Positions 17,349 through 25,446 of a DNA stretch of 64,000 bases are shown one piece after another. The notes under the pieces are model-generated. The model saw only the letters and a program-made list of their open reading frames with translations. It was not told where the DNA came from and did not search any database. The position numbers and the translations under genes are program-made. The stretch comes from UBA2033 sp035345875 (GTDB lineage: Bacteria > Spirochaetota > Leptospiria > Leptospirales > Leptospiraceae): assembly GCA_035345875.1 (NCBI GenBank), contig DAORDH010000010.1, forward strand, positions 89,775 through 153,774, read 5' to 3'. Within the stretch, counting starts at the first letter, position 1. Each line of letters starts with the position of its first letter.

Positions 17349-19019
17349 TTATTTATCTCTATAAATAGTATCTGGAGAGAGTATTTTAATTTCTTCAGGT
17401 TTTAGATTTTTAAGACCGTCATCTGACAGATCTATAGTAAATTTTCCACGGGATGTTTTGCCTGAATTATTTTTTTTGTCAAAAGGAGTAACTTCCCATA
17501 AAAATGTTCCCTCGCTAAACTTTGAAAAGTTTTTTAAAGTATAGCCGTTTGCACTTGTTCTTTCCGAAATTAAAGTATTTCCTTTTTTTTCGGCAGGAGC
17601 AATTTTCAGAATATAATAAGCTGCATTTTTTACTTTATCCCACTTAAAATGAATTTGCTTGCTTTTAGTTATATCAATTTTTCCAGAAGAAGGGGAGAGG
17701 TGCTCAGGAGCAATCCCTGCTATGGATTCTTCTACCTTTTTAGCCTCAGCTTTTTTAGCTTCTTCTACTTTCTTTGCTTCTTCTTTCTGTTTTTCTTCCT
17801 TTTGCTTTTCTTCCAAAATAGGTTTATTGTCTACGACCTTTGCTTCTTGTGGTTTTGGAGTTCCTATGGAAAAAGAACTAGGATTACTTCGGATGGATGG
17901 AATTCCAGTGGCTGGTTTTGTTGTAACTCGCCAATAATAGGTTCCTTCTGTAAAATTTCCCATACTAATTGTATTAGTTCCTACAGGAACAGATCTAAGA
18001 ATTGGGGCGAAATCTGGGCTATTAGAAATATCTACCACATAATCACTCACTGTTTCGCTAGGTGTCCAAGAAAAAGTAACTCTTGCTCCACTGGAGGAGC
18101 TCGCAACATTTGCTCCAGAGGCTGGCGAAAATAATTTTAAACCAACTTCTTTAATTAAGATAAACTTTTTACTATCACTGTATTCAATTTGACCTGATTC
18201 ATTTTTTCCGCCAACACGCCAGTAATAAACACCTGCAGCCAAGCTTAGATTGGCAGAAGTAACATTTTTTAATCTAGTATCTACACGCTTAAAATCTTTT
18301 ACACGACTTAATTCAAATGTAGGTTCTGTATGAGAACCTGTGGGAGCCCATTTGAAATTAACAGAAAATGGAGTGCTTGTTGCTATGAATTTTCTTTGAT
18401 TTTCTGGTTCAATCAGTGAGTAAGGCAATTTTCTTGTGCTGATACCAGACTTGCTGATCGTTGCGATTTCATTTTCATTTATTTTCCGGTTTACGCCTCC
18501 ACCTTCAATGGTCGCGCTTCCTTTGTCCACAGTAACACTTACATCATCGCCATTTCCTGATCCTATTTTAGCATCCCCGCCGCTTAACGTAATTGTTTTA
18601 TCTTTCGTCTTAACGTTTATTTCATTATTCTTATCTTTGGAATTAGAACTATTGATTTGAATATTTCCACCTTCAAAGTTGATGCTAGGCTTATTTCCAC
18701 TATAATCTAGATAGATCATCGTGTCTTCATCTACACGTATCTCTGTTCCATTATTCAAATGGATCATAGCATCTGATTCAGGATAGGTCTTGATTGTGTC
18801 TTTATTTGCAAGAGGAGAATTGGTCTGAATAGAATACCAAACTACAGATGAATCAAATTTTCTGAGGATGGAGTTTATCTTAAACGATACAGTTCCAATT
18901 GGTTCAAAGGAACCTACGTTTATACTTCTATGCAGATCAAAATAAAATATTCCTGCAAATAAAATTATATTGAAGATTAAAAATGCAGGAATGTTCCAGT
19001 CTTTATTCCAGGATTTCAT
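17349..19019 (-). CDS. FecR-domain protein with three Fn3-like repeats
   Basis: This is a 556-aa protein anchored by one N-terminal helix (10-28). A FecR domain occupies about 60-180 (NTDTIKTYPESDAMIHLNNGTEIRV-like start and a Gly-rich end). Three Fn3-like or surface-repeat domains follow at about 205-292, 295-388 and 437-530; each has the W..P start and G.YYWRV core. A Lys/Glu/Ala-rich charged linker (about 395-432) could form a helix or contact peptidoglycan. No FecA or sigma factor is near, so this is not a classical iron-citrate regulator. It abuts the next gene without a gap and overlaps the upstream cyclase gene by 17 bases. Confidence 0.78.
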   Translation of the reverse strand: MKSWNKDWNIPAFLIFNIILFAGIFYFDLHRSINVGSFEPIGTVSFKINSILRKFDSSVVWYSIQTNSPLANKDTIKTYPESDAMIHLNNGTEIRVDEDTMIYLDYSGNKPSINFEGGNIQINSSNSKDKNNEINVKTKDKTITLSGGDAKIGSGNGDDVSVTVDKGSATIEGGGVNRKINENEIATISKSGISTRKLPYSLIEPENQRKFIATSTPFSVNFKWAPTGSHTEPTFELSRVKDFKRVDTRLKNVTSANLSLAAGVYYWRVGGKNESGQIEYSDSKKFILIKEVGLKLFSPASGANVASSSSGARVTFSWTPSETVSDYVVDISNSPDFAPILRSVPVGTNTISMGNFTEGTYYWRVTTKPATGIPSIRSNPSSFSIGTPKPQEAKVVDNKPILEEKQKEEKQKEEAKKVEEAKKAEAKKVEESIAGIAPEHLSPSSGKIDITKSKQIHFKWDKVKNAAYYILKIAPAEKKGNTLISERTSANGYTLKNFSKFSEGTFLWEVTPFDKKNNSGKTSRGKFTIDLSDDGLKNLKPEEIKILSPDTIYRDK

Positions 19020-20931
19020 ATTTTACTTCTTTTTCCTCATCGTCAGATTTTTTCTTTTTACCTTTTGGTGCAGGTGCAGGAGGTTCGTATTTGATATTCA
19101 TTATTTTACGCAGTTCAACTAACGTCTGAATGCAATTTGGATCATCTTTACGTCCAAGAACTGCATAAATTGTCTGCGGGTCTTCTTTTCCTTTTACCTT
19201 GATTTGCTGCATTTTCTCAACATGAAAAATGTCTTTTACTTTATTGTAGGCTTCTTCTGAGATTAAAATATCTGTTCCCATTGGTTTGTTTAAAGATTCA
19301 ATTCGAGAAGCTAAGTTTACTGCATCTCCAATCACTGTATATTCTAAACGTTCATTGGAACCGATTTGTCCTGAGATCACATAACCACTGTTAATCCCAG
19401 CTCCAATTTGAATGATTGGTTTTTTATCACCACCTCTACCTTCGTTGAATTTTCGAAGCGCATCACGCATCATGAGAGTTCCATTGATTGCATTTTCTAC
19501 TGCATTGTCATCGTGTCTGAGCGCGCCCCAAGTTGCCATGATCGCATCCCCAATAAACTTATCCACGATTCCGTTGGTTTTAGTGATACAGTTTACCATT
19601 TCCGTCATGTATTGATTCAAAAACTCTACGACTTCTTCTGGTTCTAGTTTTTCTGAGATTGCTGTAAACGATCTAATGTCGGAGAAGAAAATAGCACAGT
19701 ATTTCCTTTCTCCTCCTAGCTTTATTTCGCCTTTCATAGCAAGTTCTGCTATATCTTTATTCACAAACTTACCAAAGGCATCTTTCATTTTTTCTCTTTC
19801 ATCTAATCCCTTTGTCATAGAGTTAAATGAGTTTGTTAAAATCCCAATTTCATCGTGTGCGCCTATCGGAAGTTTTACATGGTAATTTCCACCTTCTACT
19901 TCATGAGAAGCATCCACTAACTTAAGAATTGGATTTGTTAAACTGTTTGCATAGAAATAAACAAATAGGATAGATAACATTAAGACAATAATCATTAAAT
20001 AGATATTTCTTCTTTGTAGGTTGTAGATTTGTTCGAATGCTTTTTCTTCCTTAACAGTGGAAATAACTCCACCTGCAGCAAAACCTAATTTCTTAAATGA
20101 CCCAAGATAATAACTATTATCCTCATCTAAAAATCGTTGGTATTTATTATTTGTATTGCTTTCGAGCATGCTTTTAACGATAGGCGAACTAGAAACATTT
20201 TTGCCTGCTTTAATGAAATCAATATTTGGATGAGCGAGTAAATTTCCTTCATCATCCACTAGAAAGTTATTTGAACTACCAGCTGCTTGAAACGATTCTA
20301 ATATTCCGTTTAATCGAATAAAACTGACTATGATTGTTTTTTTATTTTTTATTTCCTTAAAAGGAATACTTAAACCAAGAACTGGATTTTTAAAAATTGG
20401 ACTCGCATTTCTTAGGATAGTAGCTCCCGCAAAAGATTTTGAAAAGTAACTAGACATTGCATTTGCAGTGCTAATAAAATCATTTTCTTCCAACGAGGCG
20501 TTTGTTTCTCTTCCTTCATTGTAAAGTTTTTCAGTGAGAATGAGTTCTTCTCCTTCTTGTCTGTAAACGCCTAGAAATAAAACATCACTATCATTTTCAA
20601 AAAAAATTTTTTTGAAATCTCGATTGGTAGATTTCCCATTATCTTCTGAGATATGTTCTGCAACTAATTTTAAATTCTTAGATAATGCTAAGAACTTAGA
20701 TGTTAGGTTATCGGTTAATATTAGGGTAGTTCCTAAAGTGTTAGATTCGATCGTAGTTCTTGCATCATCTTTAAATACATAAGTCGCTATACTTATGATG
20801 ATTGAGAGGGAAAATAGGATGATCGTAGAGATGATCATTAGTAATTTTAACCGAATGGTAAATTTAGATTTTGTAAAGTTTGAATATTCTGAGTTTGAAT
20901 TTGCTTGTATATCTTTTGGATTCTGGGTCAT
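19003..20931 (-). CDS. Transmembrane adenylate/guanylate cyclase (Cache-HAMP-class III)
   Basis: This is a 642-aa receptor cyclase. It has a membrane helix at about 29-52, an extracytoplasmic Cache-like sensor (55-300), a second helix (about 313-333), a HAMP linker and a class III cyclase domain (about 410-600). The catalytic core includes FSDIRSFTAIS (metal Asp), VDKFIGDAIMA and YTVIGDAVNLASR. The C-terminus is a basic/acidic tail with a KGKKKK run. It should make cAMP (or cGMP) in response to an external ligand. It is the first gene of a three-gene unit with the FecR and 12-residue-repeat proteins and is divergent from malQ. Confidence 0.9.
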   Translation of the reverse strand: MTQNPKDIQANSNSEYSNFTKSKFTIRLKLLMIISTIILFSLSIIISIATYVFKDDARTTIESNTLGTTLILTDNLTSKFLALSKNLKLVAEHISEDNGKSTNRDFKKIFFENDSDVLFLGVYRQEGEELILTEKLYNEGRETNASLEENDFISTANAMSSYFSKSFAGATILRNASPIFKNPVLGLSIPFKEIKNKKTIIVSFIRLNGILESFQAAGSSNNFLVDDEGNLLAHPNIDFIKAGKNVSSSPIVKSMLESNTNNKYQRFLDEDNSYYLGSFKKLGFAAGGVISTVKEEKAFEQIYNLQRRNIYLMIIVLMLSILFVYFYANSLTNPILKLVDASHEVEGGNYHVKLPIGAHDEIGILTNSFNSMTKGLDEREKMKDAFGKFVNKDIAELAMKGEIKLGGERKYCAIFFSDIRSFTAISEKLEPEEVVEFLNQYMTEMVNCITKTNGIVDKFIGDAIMATWGALRHDDNAVENAINGTLMMRDALRKFNEGRGGDKKPIIQIGAGINSGYVISGQIGSNERLEYTVIGDAVNLASRIESLNKPMGTDILISEEAYNKVKDIFHVEKMQQIKVKGKEDPQTIYAVLGRKDDPNCIQTLVELRKIMNIKYEPPAPAPKGKKKKSDDEEKEVKYEILE

Positions 20932-21028
20932 ATTTTTTTTACCAACTTAATTACCTTTGAGTTAAGCCATAAATTAATCAATAAAAAAACCTGTTTTTTA
21001 AGTTTACCAAAAATACTATTTTTTCAGT

Positions 21029-22825
21029 ATGATTTCCATGAGTTCAAATGATTCTTCTAAAAAATTACCATCCATCCGAAAGTCTATAATCGGAAGTAAA
21101 CGAGCCGGTGTTTCTTTTCCTTTGCTTGCATTATTAACTCGTGATTCATTTGAAGGTGGAGATTTCCATACTCTTGAGTTAATGGCAGACTGGGCTAAAA
21201 AAACTGGTGTGTCTATAATCCAAATTTTACCTTTAAATGACTTAGGAAATGGGAAAAGTCCCTATAGTTCAATTTCTGCATTTGCAATTGATCCACTTTA
21301 TATTTCGCTGCATAAGCTTGGAATTAATATTCGCAGCAGAAAAGAAAGAATAGCCTCTCTTGAAATCAATATGCTAAGAATAAGAGAACTCAAGATTCAA
21401 AATTTAAGAATTCATTACAATAAAATCTACAATGAATCTTTGAAAGAGATTATTCGAAATTTTATGAACCAGCATCCATGGATTGCTTCCTATGGTGCAT
21501 TTAAAGTTCTCTACAATCGGAATGGCGGTGCTCATTGGCGGGATTGGAATTATGGAAGAGATTACACTATTAACCTCCAAAAAGAAATTATGAAAGAAAA
21601 CGAGGAAGAGTTTTATTTTATTCTTTGGATTCAATACATAGCCTACCAACAACTCAGAGATGTAAAAAAGAAATTTGAACAAGAAGGAATCTTTTTAAAA
21701 GGTGATATGCCTATTTTAACTTCTTCGAATAGTGCGGATGTGTGGGCTAGAACTGATTTATTTGATCTGAGTTTAAATTCGGGTGCTCCCCCAGATAATT
21801 TCAGTGATGAGGGACAAAACTGGCATTTCCCGATTATCAATTGGGATAAAATGAAAGCTGAGAATTATGCTTGGTGGAAAGAAAGATTAGAGTATCTAGA
21901 GCATTTTTATCATCTTTATAGAATTGATCATGTGCTTGGAATGTATCGGATTTGGGCGATCCCGTTATCTGCCAAATCTGCAAAATTTGGTTACTACCAT
22001 CCTCAGACTGGCGTTAGTCGAAAGGAATTCGAAGAAGTTAAATTAGATGCAGATGATTTTCTTGCTAGAGAGATCATTTATGAATTCCAAAAGGATAAAT
22101 TTATTTTTTACTGGGATTTTTATAAGTTACCCGGGTACTATACCTTACCAGAAGAAGTTAAAAAAGTCCTCTATCCACTATCGCATAAACATTTAGAAGA
22201 AGATGAAAAGGAGTGGAGAAGGGAAGGTGAGGATGTATTAAATTTCTTTTTTGAAAATACAGAAATGCAAGCCTGTGCAGAAGATTTAGGGGCTGTGCCG
22301 TCTTTTGTGCGCGATAGTATTCACGAAAATAAAATCATTGGGCTTGATATTATTCGATGGACTAGATCTTTTGAAGATGGTAGCTTTATTCCAGCTGATA
22401 AATATAGACCACTTGCAGTATCCTCTTTATCTGTTCATGATACTTCGATTGCACTCGATTGGTGGAATTCTTGCTCGAAAGAAGATCAAAAAAGCTTTGC
22501 TGAGTTGATTGATTTAACAGAAGCTGAGATTTCTGCAACGAAAGTTATGAAAGCAATGCTTCGCTTTGCGTTATCTACGAATAGTTTATTTTCGATCAAT
22601 CTACTGCATGATTTTATGTTTGACGAATCGTATTTCCCTGAGAAGTTTTCACCTAACAATATGTTAGCCTATCCTGAGAGACACAGAATTAATATTCCAG
22701 GTACTCCAGAAGAGAAAAATTGGTCGTATCGATTTCCTTTCTTAGTGGAAGATTTACTAGCAAACACAGGACATATAAAAGAAATTCGAATGCTAATTGA
22801 TGAGGCGGGAAGAATTCATGAATAA
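21029..22825 (+). CDS. malQ: 4-alpha-glucanotransferase
   Basis: This is a 598-aa GH77 amylomaltase that transfers alpha-1,4-glucan segments during maltodextrin or glycogen metabolism. Family hallmarks are ISAFAIDPLYISL near the start, YRIDHVLGMYRIWAIP (nucleophile Asp), CAEDLGAVP (acid/base Glu) and HDTSIALDWW (transition-state Asp). The start at 21029 has no clear ribosome-binding site; an in-frame ATG at 21038 is an alternative. It overlaps ispD by 8 bases. The link with the alpha-amylase downstream at 29410-30651 suggests an intracellular glucan store. Confidence 0.93.
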   Translation: MISMSSNDSSKKLPSIRKSIIGSKRAGVSFPLLALLTRDSFEGGDFHTLELMADWAKKTGVSIIQILPLNDLGNGKSPYSSISAFAIDPLYISLHKLGINIRSRKERIASLEINMLRIRELKIQNLRIHYNKIYNESLKEIIRNFMNQHPWIASYGAFKVLYNRNGGAHWRDWNYGRDYTINLQKEIMKENEEEFYFILWIQYIAYQQLRDVKKKFEQEGIFLKGDMPILTSSNSADVWARTDLFDLSLNSGAPPDNFSDEGQNWHFPIINWDKMKAENYAWWKERLEYLEHFYHLYRIDHVLGMYRIWAIPLSAKSAKFGYYHPQTGVSRKEFEEVKLDADDFLAREIIYEFQKDKFIFYWDFYKLPGYYTLPEEVKKVLYPLSHKHLEEDEKEWRREGEDVLNFFFENTEMQACAEDLGAVPSFVRDSIHENKIIGLDIIRWTRSFEDGSFIPADKYRPLAVSSLSVHDTSIALDWWNSCSKEDQKSFAELIDLTEAEISATKVMKAMLRFALSTNSLFSINLLHDFMFDESYFPEKFSPNNMLAYPERHRINIPGTPEEKNWSYRFPFLVEDLLANTGHIKEIRMLIDEAGRIHE

Positions 22826-23513
22826 TATTTTTGGAATAATTTTATCCGGTGGATCCGGTAGTAGGATGAAATCAGATAAACCTAAGCAATTTTCCTATCT
22901 TCGTGATATGACATTACTAGAACATTCTGTTAAATCTTTTAATGAATGGGGATTTTTTAAATCTATTGTAGTTGTCTCAAATCCAGATTATATCTTGGAA
23001 ACAGAAAATTCAATTTCAAAATATCTTTTGGCAAATGACAGAATTGTAGCTGGTGGAGCGACAAGACATGAAAGTTCTCTGAAAGGACTCGAAGCACTTC
23101 ATTATGATGATAAAGATATTGTAATCTTTCATGACGCTGCAAGACCATTTTTTCTGAAGTCAGAATTGCATGCAGTAGCAAATGCAGCGGTGATGTATGG
23201 GGCTGCCACTGTTTCAGATAACGTAAATGAAACTATTGTTAGTTGCTTTGAGGGAAAGGTGGAAAATATTTTAAAAAGAGATGAGATTAATTTAATCAAG
23301 ACTCCTCAGTCTTTGCATACTTCCCTTCTTCAAATTTTACTAAAAGAAAAATTAGAAGAAGAGCCAACGGATTTATGCTCTTGGGCTTTACAATTTGGAG
23401 TGAAGACTTACCTGATTCGCTCTAATCCATTTAACATGAAAATTACGCGGGATGGGGATTTGGAATTAGCAGATCGATATTTTGATCTATTTCGACAATT
23501 GGAGCAAAATTGA
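22818..23513 (+). CDS. ispD: 2-C-methyl-D-erythritol 4-phosphate cytidylyltransferase
   Basis: This is a 231-aa cytidylyltransferase of the MEP isoprenoid pathway, normal in length. The N-terminus has the nucleotide-binding signature IILSGGSGSRMKSDKPKQF, and FHDAARPF and IKTPQSLHTSLL are conserved family segments. The frame extends to a TTG at 22797, but the ATG at 22818 follows gggaagaa and gives the standard IspD N-terminus. The ATG overlaps the malQ stop. IspG of the same pathway is encoded at 34320-36350. Confidence 0.93.
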   Translation: MNNIFGIILSGGSGSRMKSDKPKQFSYLRDMTLLEHSVKSFNEWGFFKSIVVVSNPDYILETENSISKYLLANDRIVAGGATRHESSLKGLEALHYDDKDIVIFHDAARPFFLKSELHAVANAAVMYGAATVSDNVNETIVSCFEGKVENILKRDEINLIKTPQSLHTSLLQILLKEKLEEEPTDLCSWALQFGVKTYLIRSNPFNMKITRDGDLELADRYFDLFRQLEQN

Positions 23514-23514
23514 T

Positions 23515-25002
23515 TTGGATCCATTTTTAAATTTCTATAAGAAAGATTTACTAAGTGGATATTGCACTCAGGAAGGCACCAAAGAATATTTTAATCGGTT
23601 GGGTTTAAATGCAACTTCCTATTCTGAATTAGACAAATTAAAAATTTCTAGAATCGGCTTTGGATCCTATCGCATTTTTAAAGGAAATTCTGTTTTTAAC
23701 AAAGCATTAGAAGATTCTCTTTTACATGGAGTCAATCTGATTGATACATCCACGAATTATGGAGATGGTTCTAGTGAATCGCTTATCGGAGATGTCTTAG
23801 AAGAATTAATCGATGGGAAAAAGTTAAGTCGCTCCGAGGTCTTTGTAGTTTCGAAGATTGGATATATTCAAGGTAGAAATTTAGACATTATTGAAGAGAA
23901 AAATTTTTCAGATATTACCTACTATGATACAAATTGCTACCATTGTATAAGCCCAGATTTTTTAGAGGATCAATTGGAACGTTCTAGAAAACGATTGGGA
24001 CTTAATACGATAGATGCCATACTACTTCATAATCCAGAATATTTTTTAATGGATAGAGAAAAACACAATGTAGAAAAAGACAAGGCAATAGAAGAATATT
24101 ATTTAAGAATAGAAAGAGCCTTTGAATTTCTAGAAGAGGCGAGACAAAAAGGCGTTATTCGCTATTATGGAATCTCTAGTAATACATTTCCTGTTGGTGA
24201 AAAAGAATACACGCATACTTCTTTAAATAAAGTTTTAGAAATAGTTGAATCTGTTCGAATTAAAAAGAATCTATCGAATTCAGGGTTTAGAATTATACAA
24301 TTTCCAGCTAATCTTTATGAAATGAATTTTGCCTTTGAAAAAAATAATTCTGGTAAGACAATTTTAGAAATTGCTAAAGAGAAAAATCTATTTACACTCA
24401 TCAACCGACCATTAAACGCGATTGCTAAAAGTCAAAGAATGGATCGCCTTGCAATTCGAAGTGATATAAATATCAATCAAATTGAAAATAAATTTGAGGA
24501 GTATAAAAAGAATCTAAAATATTTCCAAGAGAATATGTTTTCTAAACTAGAAATAGAAGAAGAATTCACTTTTCTTTCTATACTAGAAAATTACAAAAAT
24601 CAATTTCAAAATGTGGAACACTTTAGGCAATCATTGAATTATAATATACTTCCGCATATCAGAGGCTTTTTGAATAGAGTAGAAAAACTAGACAGAGAAA
24701 AAAAGTTTTACAAAGACTATGTAAATCTATTGAATCAGGGAATCCAAGTATTTGAAGTATATTTGGAAGCCTGCCAAAATGAGAAAATAAAGCCTTTATA
24801 CGAAAGGGTAAAAAATTTATATTCTGAATTTAAAGATAAGACTTTATCGCAAATATCGGTATATAGTTTATTGCAATTCAATGGAGTGAATTCAGTTCTA
24901 GTCGGAATGAGAAGAACTGAATATGTAAATGATATTTTACCAATTCTGTCTTATCCATCCATTTCTATAGAGGAGAAAAAATTTCAAAATCTTGAAGTTT
25001 GA
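23515..25002 (+). CDS. Aldo/keto reductase family protein with long C-terminal region
   Basis: This is a protein of about 495 aa, longer than typical aldo/keto reductases (about 320 aa). The barrel begins with ISRIGFGSYRIF, and GVNLIDTSTNYGDGSSE carries the catalytic Asp-Tyr pair. VSKIGYIQGRN holds the Lys, and LNTIDAILLHNPEYF holds the His. Residues beyond about 290 include a mostly helical insertion, and the terminal part GVNSVLVGMRRTEYV returns to the family pattern. I chose TTG 23515 because it follows the ispD stop by one base and GGAG lies 10 bases upstream; a TTG at 23482 is possible. The substrate is unknown. Confidence 0.8.
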   Translation: MDPFLNFYKKDLLSGYCTQEGTKEYFNRLGLNATSYSELDKLKISRIGFGSYRIFKGNSVFNKALEDSLLHGVNLIDTSTNYGDGSSESLIGDVLEELIDGKKLSRSEVFVVSKIGYIQGRNLDIIEEKNFSDITYYDTNCYHCISPDFLEDQLERSRKRLGLNTIDAILLHNPEYFLMDREKHNVEKDKAIEEYYLRIERAFEFLEEARQKGVIRYYGISSNTFPVGEKEYTHTSLNKVLEIVESVRIKKNLSNSGFRIIQFPANLYEMNFAFEKNNSGKTILEIAKEKNLFTLINRPLNAIAKSQRMDRLAIRSDININQIENKFEEYKKNLKYFQENMFSKLEIEEEFTFLSILENYKNQFQNVEHFRQSLNYNILPHIRGFLNRVEKLDREKKFYKDYVNLLNQGIQVFEVYLEACQNEKIKPLYERVKNLYSEFKDKTLSQISVYSLLQFNGVNSVLVGMRRTEYVNDILPILSYPSISIEEKKFQNLEV

Positions 25003-25438
25003 TCCAGAAGTAAATCCAATTTTAGATGCGATAGCTGCAAAAGAAGATCCTGATAGCACTCGCGAATATGCGTTTGAGAAGGCTCTAGAGTTTTATAAAA
25101 AAAATAAATTTTTTGAAGCACATGAGATATTTGAATTTCAATGGAAAAAAGAATTCGGTGTTCAAAAATTATATCTACAAGCTTTGATTCAGATTTCTGT
25201 TTCAATGAATAAGGTTTTTGTGAATGTAAACTTAGTAGGGGCTGAATCACAAGCAAAACTTGCGAGAGAAAAACTCTTAAAGGTTTTAAATTCTCCGATT
25301 TCTAAGGAGGCAACTGAATATATAAAAAACATACTTGAATCCTTAGATGAATGGATCGATTGGATTCAAAAAAAGGAAAGTCTTAATAGTAAGAAGCCAG
25401 AAATTATTTCACTCGAGAAGATATTAGTGTTAATTTAA
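24992..25438 (+). CDS. DUF309 domain protein
   Basis: This is a 148-aa helical protein. The core EFYKKNKFFEAHEIFEFQWK followed by LYLQALIQISVSMNKV and a GA segment matches the DUF309 family, which has the conserved EAHE-W and LQGLIQ elements. The function of the family is not established. The apparent TTG start overlaps the end of the aldo/keto reductase gene by 11 bases; AGGAG lies 16 bases upstream, which is rather far. The gene ends 9 bases before the convergent hybrid kinase gene. Confidence 0.72.
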   Translation: MKFDPEVNPILDAIAAKEDPDSTREYAFEKALEFYKKNKFFEAHEIFEFQWKKEFGVQKLYLQALIQISVSMNKVFVNVNLVGAESQAKLAREKLLKVLNSPISKEATEYIKNILESLDEWIDWIQKKESLNSKKPEIISLEKILVLI

Positions 25439-25446
25439 ATCAAAAT

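Noticed and set aside
17649..18134. 161-aa open frame opposite the FecR gene
   Set aside because: It is a mirror of the Lys/Glu-rich linker (giving Phe/Leu runs) with no start signal or recognisable protein.
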